A stretch of 12,515 nucleotides of DNA from Ectocarpus siliculosus (taxonomy: Eukaryota; Sar; Phaeophyceae; Ectocarpales; Ectocarpaceae). Shown piece by piece: positions 9,101 through 12,515 of the stretch (the stretch's first letter is position 1; every line of letters starts with the position of its first letter). A program made the translations under genes and the position numbers. The notes beneath the pieces are model-generated. The model searched no databases. It worked only from the letters and a program-made list of their open reading frames with translations, and was not told the DNA's origin. The stretch covers positions 362,000-374,514 of the forward strand of contig FN649758.1 in assembly GCA_000310025.1 (NCBI GenBank), written 5' to 3'.

Positions 9101-12078
9101 CAATGCGGCGAGAGAGACAGCCAACAAAAATAGGAGCCACGCGGATTCGTGGGACACAACGCTCGCCTATGTACACCCCCCCCCGTCCACTCCATCCTAC
9201 ATGATCACCCCCCTCTCCCCACCCACTCCCTGCATGAACATCCCCCCCATACACGCACTTCACGCTTGGTGATGTGAGAGCCTGGCCCGGTGACAACCCG
9301 GCGTGCTCCGCCGCGGCTTTGCAGGGATGCAAGGTCAACGGCCTAACGACTACCTCATGCACGGCTATGACTATCCTCCCCCACACACACACATCCTCCT
9401 TCCCACCTTCGAAGAACGCCGGGCCTTCTCCACACTCGACCTCGACAAGTCGCTCCCCCGCCTACCGGTGCCGGAAGGCCGCCTTCCATGGCCGCCCCCG
9501 CCCCCGTCCAGCCCCCCCCCTAGGACATTGGCTGCGGAGCCCCCATCCCCTCGGTTACGGCTGCGCTCGTCCGCTCGCATTTGTCTGGCCAGCTTTGGGA
9601 CGAGTGGGTGCTTAGTGGCCAAGCCGTGGTACACCGCGGTCGCGTCTAACTCCTGTTGTGGGGGGGGGGTTAGGGGGCGCCGTGAGGTATGTGGGAGAGA
9701 CATTAAAGATTCAGTTTTATTGTGCCGAATACCAGCGCATGTTTTCGTGGTCATTGTGGTGGTTTCTTGTTGTTGCCGTCTTGTCCTCGGGAATCGTTGT
9801 CTGGCCCACATATTCCACAGCGGCGCCGCTGGTACATGTACCACTGCACTCGTTCCGTGGTACGGTATACCATGGAATAGCATGTGTAATCGTGCCATTC
9901 ATTATCGCTGGAAGACCCTGTCTACGGCACAAAGGCCTTGCTCCTTTCGAATGGAGAGCATCGAATAGCGGGCCACGCGGACGAAATCCTCATACCACCA
10001 AAATGGGGGTCACACACCTCCTTCCCTGAAGTTATCCATACACTCCGCGAGTTTCCCGTTTCCTACACTGCGGAATATGCGTAAAAACCACAAAGACAAC
10101 AACAGCAACCCCTGCTCTATAAACTACTTCTTAGGAGCTGTCTCTTCCCTGTTGCGCGACCGCATCATCACCTTCAGGCTGACGTTGACGGGCTCGAGCT
10201 CGTCGCCCTCCTGCATGGCCCTGTTGAGCGTGAGCAGGCCCCAAAGGATCTCGTCGCACGCCGCCGCGTTAACGCCTTCCCAGGTGTAGCTGGACTCTTG
10301 ACCGACAGCCGTCGGGGACGAGCTACATTATTATTTTTGTTACAAAACATGTGTCGTTGCGGTTAGCAAAAAAACAAAAACGACGAGCGGGACGACGGGA
10401 TAAAAATGAATACGACAATAGTTACTTCCTTATGGGCTACAAAAGTGTAAGGACGAATGGGACGAAGGGGATAATTAAACTGATTGAGGTACGGTTTTCT
10501 CGGGGTCTTGGCTAGGATTCAATCGACAACAATTCTCTCCCCACTTTGTTGTCATTGCATCGCCACCATCATCGTCACCACCGACACCGACAACGAACAA
10601 CAGCAACAGAAACAGAAACAGAAACAGAAACAGTAAAAAAAGCAACAGCAACAACAGCATCAACAACAGCATCAACAACAGCAACAGCAGCAGTAACGAC
10701 AGCAACAGCAGCATCAACAAGAGCAACAGCAACAACATCACCACCACAAACGGAAGCACTTTGCGGCATACCTTCGGCCTGTCTCGAAGGTGAGGGTAAA
10801 CGCCGCTCCCTCCGTCTCCCGGGTCCCATCTCTCTTCTCAACACCAGAAAGCCCCTTAATGTTCCACCCACGGTTCGTCACGACTGGAACAACAGCAAGA
10901 GCAACAGGGTCAAAGTTCACGTCGCCAAACAGAAGCACTATTCGCGAGAGAACAAACAAACACGCGTGACTTGAGAACAGTCGCGACTTGCATGACAATT
11001 GCGCTTGAGAGCTGCTGAGGACTTGGTGACGACAGGAATAGGGGCAACAGCACACCTTGCCGAACAGAAGCACCGTTGCCAGGAGACAAACAATGTGCCT
11101 TTTAGCAAAAAACTAAATTTATTTTCCAGGCCAGCTCGACGTAAACTGCCCGCCAGAGCTGGTGATTATACAAAAAATAAAAAATTCTCCGCAAACCAAA
11201 ACGCGGGGTCAATAGGAACCTGTCAGTAAGCAACAGTAGTCAGTCCGTCGGAATCAATACCATTACTCCGCCGATTTCGGATGATTCGATGGGTACATTC
11301 TCTTCTGTTCCGTTTTTTTCAAAGCCCCTCTCAGTAGACCCGGAAGCCGGAATTAAAGCTGACTCGCTAGGTCACACGTACGTATGCTCGCACAATCGAA
11401 ACCCAACAACCGCACACGCTTCTCTACACTTGGTGGCCTGAGCCTGCGTTTCAAGGTAAGCAGGTGTCAGTCCTCAGGACAAGGGGTGGGGTAAGGGCAA
11501 GCCACCTGACCTGTCTTCTCCGCGAACTCACGGCCTTCTGGGCCCGGGTGCACGGTGATGTCTCTCACGGAGCCTGACCAATAGGAGCCCGCCGAGCTGG
11601 TCCTGTCTTCCATCTGTTTCCATCATATACATCGACACAAGAAGCAGAAAATGAAAATACACAATACAACGGTCAGCCGGTTAGCGCCGTCGATGCACAA
11701 AAAAAATACAATAATGAAAAAGAGCCTGGACAATACAGGAATACACCGAGCTGATGCTGTTCAATCTGATCCCATTATCGCATAACAGAATGAGAGCATA
11801 TCCACAAAACACCACGGAATTCGTGCGAGTCTGTTGGACCAGTGCGGATGCAGGACCGGTTGTCCGTGTGTGTACACGTCGTTTGAGTAGCACAACGGAG
11901 TAAGTAAAATCGTCAAACGGCTGCAGCAAAACGACAGCAGCGTGCCTGCCTATCCCTTGGTACTTACCACTATGCAGACAGAGTGCACCCTTGATCGGCT
12001 GGCTCTGGGCTTGTCTCGTCCATTGGATCCCGTCGGGATGGAAGCCCCCTTGGAGGAGGGGATCAGCACACGTCCCAT
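51..12078 (-). CDS. SEC3: Exocyst subunit Sec3 (EXOC1), spliced gene, 3' end outside window
   Basis: Sec3 is a subunit of the octameric exocyst, which tethers secretory vesicles to the plasma membrane. In known homologues its N-terminal PH-like domain binds PI(4,5)P2 and Rho-family GTPases, and a coiled coil and helical rods bind other subunits. Joining the exons listed here gives about 589 codons with no internal stop. The order of similarity blocks matches animal and plant Sec3: a PH-like block ending ELEPVNVSLK (animal ...IDFVNVSS), LLEELSDELEGLEGSTIHQ (animal EKLSRELQVLDGANIQS), the MLDEVD...IERKNNKLDVQ coiled-coil block (plant IETRNNKLE), then QFHGHLIDYE and AREQAFFSTLFGLD (animal AEQDFISKFFKL). 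These matches are from memory of the family, not from a database search. The remaining ~300 or more residues of the C-terminal domain should lie left of base 51. The start codon and exon 2 are the least certain parts. Confidence 0.85.
176..1017 (-). other. Intron 13 of Sec3
   Basis: This 842-nt intron has no convincing coding block. It holds A/T runs next to the acceptor (185-232), an (ACA/ACC)n-like stretch at 637-676, and one copy of a tRNA D-arm-like motif at 428-445. ORFs across 702-1294 on the minus strand are shadows running through exon 13 and non-coding sequence. Confidence 0.75.
1018..1176 (-). CDS. SEC3: Sec3 exon 13 (variable linker)
   Basis: The 53 codons start SRTKSYFADLIPRIVFHHSS, continue with a Ser/Pro-rich stretch, and end GPTISAVQLTP. 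The acceptor is GAAAACAG at 1177-1178 and the donor is CCC|GTGAGT at 1017, both phase 0. Its place between REIKDFF-like and EQDFISKFF-like blocks corresponds to the long Ser-rich, poorly conserved linker of animal Sec3. The call therefore rests on frame, splice sites and position more than on residue identity. Confidence 0.7.
1177..2308 (-). other. Intron 12 of Sec3
   Basis: This 1132-nt intron begins at 2308 with copy 1 of a MITE-like inverted-repeat element (arms 2236-2308 and 1878-1925). Its centre contains short imperfect direct repeats of GTCGCTAAAC...GGGC (2163-2210). The remainder (1177-1870) has a ten-G run at 1224-1233, several A runs and no gene that I can recognise. Confidence 0.75.
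1878..2308. mobile_element. MITE-like inverted-repeat element, copy 1 (intron 12)
   Basis: The left arm (1878-1925) reads ACAAGATATCACACCCCCTA. The right arm (2236-2308), read on the minus strand, contains CGAGATATCACACCCCCCGG, so the two arms are inverted copies. The centre is about 310 bases, longer than in the other copies. No transposase ORF is present, as expected of a non-autonomous element. The right end coincides with the 5' splice site of exon 12. Confidence 0.6.
2309..2392 (-). CDS. SEC3: Sec3 exon 12
   Basis: The 28 codons read VRKLDESGQRSIELQAAYAE plus DLNQGLLK. Joined to exon 11 they give a segment nearly the same length as the animal one from FHRDLL to REIKDFF, with AYAEDLN in place of LYEREIK. 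That suggests no exon is missing between them. The acceptor is GCGAAAAG at 2393-2394 and the donor is AAG|GTGCGA at 2308, both phase 0. Confidence 0.82.
2795..2893. repeat. Dispersed repeat family II, copy C (intron 11)
   Basis: It shares AAAACCCGGCAT...CCCGGC, then GGGATGCGAGGTCAATGGTC and ACGGCATGCG with copy A (4305-4436). It is the shortest copy and the only one not near a 5' splice site. Confidence 0.6.
3124..3362. mobile_element. MITE-like inverted-repeat element, copy 2 (intron 11)
   Basis: The left arm (3124-3206) includes CACACCCCCTGGACCGATTT and TCAAAG..., then CTTCTCCACGAAGAAG. The right arm (3277-3362), read in reverse complement, has GCACCCCCCGGACTGATTTT and TTACTCCACAGCAGAA. 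The element is about 240 bp with arms of about 80 bp. Its right end starts exactly at the intron donor, GTACCGTAG. Confidence 0.7.
3363..3587 (-). CDS. SEC3: Sec3 exon 11 (start of C-terminal helical domain, Gly-rich insert)
   Basis: This is the longest exon, 75 codons. It starts ITCSQLMGFCRRLLKRL (animal ...LFARRLASHLNNVF), passes through a Gly/Pro/Ser-rich insert, and ends LAQRQFHGHLIDYELIFAQ (animal HPFHRDLLRYAKLMEW). The acceptor is CCCTGGCAG at 3588-3589 and the donor is CAG|GTACCG at 3362. The insert is encoded by a near-palindromic homopolymer, ten C then TTA-side bases then seven G on the plus strand around 3490-3509. It lies in the variable loop between two conserved helices, where families differ in length. 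Confidence 0.87.
3593..3871. repeat. Tandem duplication beside exon 11 acceptor
   Basis: There are two units of about 140 bp (3593-3730 and 3731-3871). They share AGGGCAA, GATYGCACAC, TCGGACATCTCTCG, GTGGCAGCT, AACTCAG and TGGGG.GGTGGA. Unit 1 begins five bases upstream of the exon 11 acceptor dinucleotide. Confidence 0.7.
4305..4436. repeat. Dispersed repeat family II, copy A (intron 10)
   Basis: It is colinear with copy B (9253-9382) over about 130 bp: CGCTTGGTAATGTGAGAGCC, AACCCGGCGTGCTCCG, GGGATGCGAGGTCAATGG and GGCATGCGCGACTATGA. A CA dinucleotide run follows, and then the 5' splice site of exon 10. Its class (SINE or other) is not clear; no terminal inverted repeats were seen. Confidence 0.7.
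4483..4608 (-). CDS. SEC3: Sec3 exon 10
   Basis: The 42 codons begin VVAAAESLSTALASIEQLAA and end QLLADQRAKLMGLAE. They match the Sec3 region where animals have IEACTNAADALLQCM...VKQQQQRFSDLRE and plants have MRAVKEKRAELEKL. The acceptor is TTTTCCAG at 4609-4610 and the donor is GAG|GTGTGT at 4482. The segment is helical and Ala/Leu-rich, linking the coiled coil to the C-terminal rod. Confidence 0.85.
4609..5224 (-). other. Intron 9 of Sec3
   Basis: This 616-nt intron starts with a tandem array (4866-5224) of units sharing CGTCTGAAGGCCA and AAAGAAGCA. The acceptor-proximal part (4609-4860) is unique sequence with a T8 run at 4727-4734. Confidence 0.75.
4866..5224. repeat. Tandem array at exon 9 donor
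   Basis: The two right-hand units (about 5034-5127 and 5131-5222) are nearly identical, with AAGAAGCACCGATCGAAGCC, ATGGTTAAT and CGAAACGG in both. To the left are shorter degenerate units (4868-4975) with CGTCTGAA and AAAGAAGCA. Each main unit contains a small hairpin; the best is TACCGCG/CGCGGTA at 5189-5208. Confidence 0.75.
5225..5365 (-). CDS. SEC3: Sec3 exon 9 (coiled coil end)
   Basis: The 47 codons run NLHEYLKHLVEAISISPSNE through a short linker to EDPTPAVEK. They follow exon 8 as in plant Sec3, where N.SLIEELDKLLERL follows the NNKLE block. The acceptor is CCCACAG at 5366-5367 and the donor is AAG|GTGCCG at 5224, both phase 0. A tandem array of related ~95-bp units begins immediately beyond the donor. 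Confidence 0.85.
5366..6277 (-). other. Intron 8 of Sec3
   Basis: This 912-nt intron opens with a four-unit minisatellite (6102-6275). It contains a second tRNA D-arm-like motif at 5777-5803. Nothing gene-like is seen in 5380-5770 or 5810-6090. Confidence 0.75.
6102..6275. repeat. Minisatellite at exon 8 donor
   Basis: There are four units of about 42-47 bp. Each has TGTCAYGGTATC, then a GT-rich middle, then CTGCAGCC (the second unit is the most diverged). The last unit ends two bases before the exon 8 donor dinucleotide. Confidence 0.8.
6278..6382 (-). CDS. SEC3: Sec3 exon 8 (coiled coil)
   Basis: The 35 codons are GWLEQHGKPLEAMQVDMAEI plus ERKNNKLDVQWRNYQ. The block matches plant Sec3 closely in pattern (DEWL...L..M..DIE.IE.RNNKLE.Q..N), one of the most recognisable parts of the protein. 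The acceptor is TTTGGAAAG at 6383-6384 and the donor is CAG|GTGGCT at 6277. The exon end TACCAG|GT is copied once within the minisatellite that starts at the donor. Confidence 0.88.
6442..6640. repeat. A-rich tandem repeat, three units (intron 7)
   Basis: Units start GATGCGGTCGAACCTCTTCC (6442), GAAGCGGTCAAACCACTTCC (6539) and TATGCGGTCGACCCACTTCA (6610). Poly-A runs (A9, A15) and CGCGGT.GATC segments lie between them. They sit 60 bases upstream of the exon 8 acceptor in transcript terms. Confidence 0.65.
7255..7496. mobile_element. MITE-like inverted-repeat element, copy 3 (intron 7)
   Basis: The left arm (7255-7325) includes CATGACGCTAGACACCACAC, then CCCCTGGACCGATCTTCAAAG. The right arm (7405-7496), in reverse complement, has CATGACGTAAGATATCACAC and CCTGGACCGATTTTCGAAG. 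The element is about 240 bp, with its right end at the exon 7 donor. The minus-strand start GTATGCGTAGGTACCGTAGG contains the GTACCGTAG that begins copy 2. Confidence 0.7.
7497..7583 (-). CDS. SEC3: Sec3 exon 7 (coiled coil)
   Basis: The 29 codons are LIAWSEKTAETETLISMLDE followed by VDQQLQVME. They align with the animal Sec3 segment IMASEKQVNILMKLLDEAL and its plant equivalent directly after the ANIHAI-type motif, so exons 6 and 7 are adjacent. The acceptor is AACGCAG at 7584-7585 and the donor is GAG|GTATGC at 7496. The first seven codons and the acceptor are part of a ~110-bp tandem duplication (7566-7828). The donor adjoins a MITE-like inverted repeat. Confidence 0.85.
7566..7828. repeat. 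Tandem duplication spanning exon 7 acceptor
   Basis: Unit 1 (7566-7668) includes the first coding bases of exon 7, its 3' splice site and flanking intron. Unit 2 (7677-7785) copies GACCAAGCGATRAGCTG, TTGCAAT.RTTGCC and GCGCTATCAGACACGGCAG. A partial third unit (7794-7828) keeps CAAGCGCTATCAAACAC and GCAGTTGAAGCC. Confidence 0.8.
7584..8568 (-). other. Intron 6 of Sec3
   Basis: This 985-nt intron contains the duplicated exon 7 acceptor region (up to 7828). Between 7985-8026 and 8143-8185 there is only a weak resemblance (CCAATGA..A.GCGTCAG). No gene is seen in 7830-8560. Confidence 0.75.
8569..8709 (-). CDS. SEC3: Sec3 exon 6 (start of coiled coil)
   Basis: The 47 codons begin GPKWDYEEFEQGEAVLGRLK and end LLEELSDELEGLEGSTIHQ. 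The terminal block matches the Sec3 motif EKLSRELQVLDGANIQS in both content and spacing. The heptad-like Leu spacing and alternating charges fit a coiled coil. The donor is CAG|GTTGGG at 8568. The acceptor is CAG at 8710-8712; the neighbouring GAGAG would add one Gln. The CTG/TTG-rich tract starts about 30 nt upstream of the acceptor, in intron 5. Confidence 0.82.
8738..8935. repeat. CAG/CAA/CAC trinucleotide tract (CTG/TTG in the transcript)
   Basis: About 200 bases of interrupted trinucleotide and hexanucleotide repeat: first CAGCAA and CAGCAGCAA, then CAACAC/CAACAG units around 8838-8920. It lies in intron 5, with its near edge about 30 nt upstream of the exon 6 acceptor, where a branch point and pyrimidine tract would sit. 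Confidence 0.85.
9253..9382. repeat. Dispersed repeat family II, copy B (intron 5)
   Basis: It shares CGCTTGGTGATGTGAGAGCC, AACCCGGCGTGCTCCGCCG, GGGATGCAAGGTCAACGGCC and CATGCACGGCTATGACTATCC with copy A. A CA run separates it from the exon 5 donor, 24 bases away. Confidence 0.7.
9407..9592 (-). CDS. SEC3: Sec3 exon 5 (low-complexity Gly/Ser/Arg linker)
   Basis: The 62 codons run from LARQMRADERSRNRGDGGS through a glycine-rich stretch (GGGLDGGGGGHGRRPSG) to SSVEKARRSSK. The acceptor is CCCAAAG at 9593-9594 and the donor is AAG|GTGGGA at 9406, both phase 0. In Sec3 proteins the segment between the PH-like domain and the coiled coil is a poorly conserved linker, so position supports this call more than similarity does. 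Here it is basic and Gly/Ser-rich rather than acidic as in animals. It probably lacks fixed structure and may be phosphorylated at the RRPS, RRGS and RRSS sites. Those sites are inferred from the sequence only. Confidence 0.65.
9593..10171 (-). other. Intron 4 of Sec3
   Basis: This 579-nt intron contains a ten-G run on the plus strand (9660-9669). Around 9825-9890 there are several interleaved short inverted repeats of GGTAC/CCATGG type. The first 48 bases remain an open extension of exon 4. No repeats from the other families were recognised. Confidence 0.7.
10172..10294 (-). CDS. SEC3: Sec3 exon 4 (PH-like domain, C-terminal helix)
   Basis: The 41 codons read SSYTWEGVNAAACDEILWGL and then LTLNRAMQEGDELEPVNVSLK. 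They align with the end of the animal Sec3 PH-like domain (YKWVASS...FISCIWKLNQRYL...IDFVNVSS), which places the domain's closing helix here. The acceptor at CAAGAG (10295-10296) preserves phase 0 with exon 3; CAAG two bases upstream is an alternative. The donor is AAG|GTGATG at 10171. If the intron is retained, the frame runs 15 more codons to TAG at 10124-10126. Confidence 0.75.
10295..11505 (-). other. Intron 3 of Sec3
   Basis: This 1211-nt intron is the longest. It has a CAA/CAG-type tract (10585-10745), a diverged direct repeat around AACAGAAGCAC (10925-10950 and 11065-11090), and AT-rich sequence at 11100-11180. No other exon with Sec3 character was found. Confidence 0.7.
10585..10745. 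repeat. CAACAG/CAGAAA trinucleotide tract
   Basis: Interrupted repeat of CAACAG, AACAGAAACAG (10605-10634), CATCAACAACAG and AGCAACAGC units in intron 3, about 290 nt upstream of the exon 4 acceptor in the transcript. Confidence 0.8.
11506..11613 (-). CDS. SEC3: Sec3 exon 3 (PH-like domain, middle)
   Basis: The 36 codons begin MEDRTSSAGSYWSGSVRDIT and continue VHPGPEGREFAEKTGQ. The acceptor is TTTCCATC-side GAAACAG at 11614-11615 and the donor is CAG|GTGGCT at 11505. A second possible donor four bases upstream (ACAG|GTCAGG, exon end 11511) would change the phase, but it could join exon 4 through CAAG|AG. The WSGSVRDITVHPG block aligns with animal Sec3 IAWALRDLAVVDAKD, and PEGREF aligns with NPEFDLHF. 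The ATG at the exon start is internal if exon 1 is right. It could serve as the start if exon 1 is not used. Confidence 0.7.
11614..11875 (-). other. Intron 2 of Sec3 (if exon 2 is real)
   Basis: This 262-nt intron contains the third tRNA D-arm-like motif at 11672-11696, followed by an A8 run. If exon 2 is not used, the intron would run from 11614 to 11967. Confidence 0.5.
11876..11920 (-). CDS. SEC3: Sec3 candidate exon 2, 15-codon micro-exon
   Basis: This stretch reads PFDDFTYSVVLLKRR between CTGCAG at 11921-11926 and a weak donor CGT|GTACAC at 11875. Both borders are phase 0, as in the other internal introns. Inserting it between VHSVCIV (exon 1) and exon 3 gives a strand-turn-strand pattern. 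It also brings the distance from VCIV to the conserved W...LRDL block to about 40 residues, as in animal Sec3. The basic LLKRR end would suit a phosphoinositide-binding surface. It requires a 47-nt first intron and a poor donor, so exon 1 may instead splice directly to exon 3. Confidence 0.4.
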
Positions 12079-12088
12079 TAGCACCACC
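11968..12088 (-). CDS. SEC3: Sec3 exon 1 (start of PH-like domain)
   Basis: The exon is preceded by a strong pyrimidine tract and CAG (TTTTCTGTCTTTGCAG, AG at 12089-12090) and followed by an excellent donor, GTG|GTAAGT at 11967. I choose ATG at 12078, giving 37 residues (MGRVLIPSSKGAS...), because the downstream frame ends in a basic stretch followed by RSRVHSVCIV. That resembles the first strand of the Sec3 PH-like domain (animal KKKKNCFLCATV). On this reading the upstream intron lies in the 5' UTR. An alternative is an unspliced start at 12279, which would add 67 residues in the same frame. Another is a further coding exon upstream. A second frame through this exon is also open but does not resemble Sec3 and does not join exon 3 at phase 0. 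Confidence 0.55.
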
Positions 12089-12515
12089 CTGCAAAGACAG
12101 AAAAGCGCAGCGAGTAGTGTGCCTCGTGTGTTGCTGGCCCGCTTTGACAAGCGGTTGGACGTGAACCTATGGCGTGCGAAAGGAGTTGGTTGACTGCCGG
12201 CTTGCTTTGATGTATTGCGCTCATCAAGCACGCACCGTAGTCCAAGTTGGCTTGGTTCCGGCCACTGCTGAGTCGACATCCCCTAACTCCTTCACCTTCC
12301 TCAAATTATGTGCGCCCCCACCCATCTGAGTGATCTACTTCTCCACCCCTGACTTTGGATGTTTTGGTCACACGGCATGTACACTCTGCAACCGCTGCGC
12401 ATGCGCGGGCCTCTATTGCCTCCGATCGTCTTCAATACGTTCGCTGGCGTTGGCGTGGTGCTGATAACATTCCCCCCACCCACCCACCGATCTAATGCCC
12501 GAGCCAACTTTGACA
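12089..12515 (-). other. Presumed 5' UTR intron and upstream flank of Sec3
   Basis: The strong 3' splice site at 12089 shows that transcription starts further right. A possible donor is GGAAG|GTGAAGG near 12296, giving an intron of about 207 nt. I could not link any coding exon here to exon 1 in the right phase, so I treat the region as 5' UTR or promoter. G-rich minus-strand runs lie at 12470-12487. No TATA box is obvious. Confidence 0.4.
12396..12406. promoter_or_regulatory. TGCGCATGCGC palindrome upstream of Sec3
   Basis: This is an 11-base element around a perfect GCGCATGCGC palindrome, about 320 bases upstream of the proposed start codon and in the presumed promoter or 5' UTR. In animals this sequence is the NRF1 site. 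Whether any comparable factor exists in this organism is unknown, so only the palindrome itself is certain. Confidence 0.2.

Larger units (their letters stand above)
8710..9406 (-). other. Intron 5 of Sec3
   Basis: This 697-nt intron begins near copy B of the dispersed repeat (9253-9382) and ends with a CTG/TTG-rich tract (8738-8935). The stretch from 8945 to 9250 contains C-rich runs (9173-9250, plus strand) and nothing coding. Confidence 0.75.

Noticed and set aside
9303-9968. 221-codon plus-strand ORF, the longest in the window
   Set aside because: It runs across the antisense of exon 5, a dispersed repeat and a G run. The composition is typical of chance translation and there is no recognisable motif.
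11681-12094. 137-codon minus-strand ORF across exon 1 and intron 2
   Set aside because: It is open by chance and reads through a consensus GTAAGT donor. Its frame in exon 1 lacks Sec3 resemblance. Only the segment proposed as exon 2 was kept.
12301-12507. Possible upstream coding exon (68-codon minus-strand ORF)
   Set aside because: No Sec3 N-terminal character, ends in a stop before the nearest plausible donor, and cannot join exon 1 in the required phase.

Overview
The window looks like nuclear DNA of an intron-rich eukaryote. Short GC-rich coding exons (84-225 nt) are separated by introns of mostly 0.6-1.2 kb that carry homopolymer runs, trinucleotide repeats and tandem or dispersed repeats. 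This architecture fits a stramenopile, most likely a brown alga. That assignment is inferred from gene structure only; no rRNA or other taxonomic marker is present.

One gene fills the window. It lies on the minus strand and is read from about 12.1 kb down to base 51, continuing off the left edge. I identify it as the exocyst subunit Sec3 (EXOC1). Thirteen exons were found by coding potential, matched GT...AG borders and colinear resemblance to Sec3, and a fourteenth 45-nt exon is proposed. In order they encode the N-terminal PIP2/Rho-GTPase-binding PH-like domain (exons 1-4), a Gly/Ser/Arg linker (exon 5), the Sec3 coiled coil (exons 6-10), and the start of the helical C-terminal half (exons 11-14). 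About 589 codons are present. By comparison with the roughly 890-residue animal protein, the last third lies beyond base 1. Every internal exon is a multiple of three and every internal intron is phase 0. No frameshift or stop interrupts the spliced frame. Sec3 marks the plasma-membrane sites where exocytic vesicles tether.

The introns hold the unexpected signals. Seven of the thirteen internal 5' splice sites have a repeat at or within about 50 nt of them. Three introns (12, 11, 7) begin with copies of one MITE-like inverted-repeat family. Two (10, 5) begin close to copies of a second dispersed repeat. One (8) begins with a minisatellite that contains a copied 5' splice site. One (9) begins with a tandem duplication. 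A further ~110-bp tandem duplication copies the 3' splice site and first codons of exon 7, giving a pseudo-exon that ends in a stop. Together these suggest introns built or remodelled by repeats at splice sites, possibly an introner-like process. This is a hypothesis from one locus.

Bases 12089-12515 hold the presumed 5' UTR intron and upstream flank. I saw no second convincing gene, no RNA gene and no CRISPR array.
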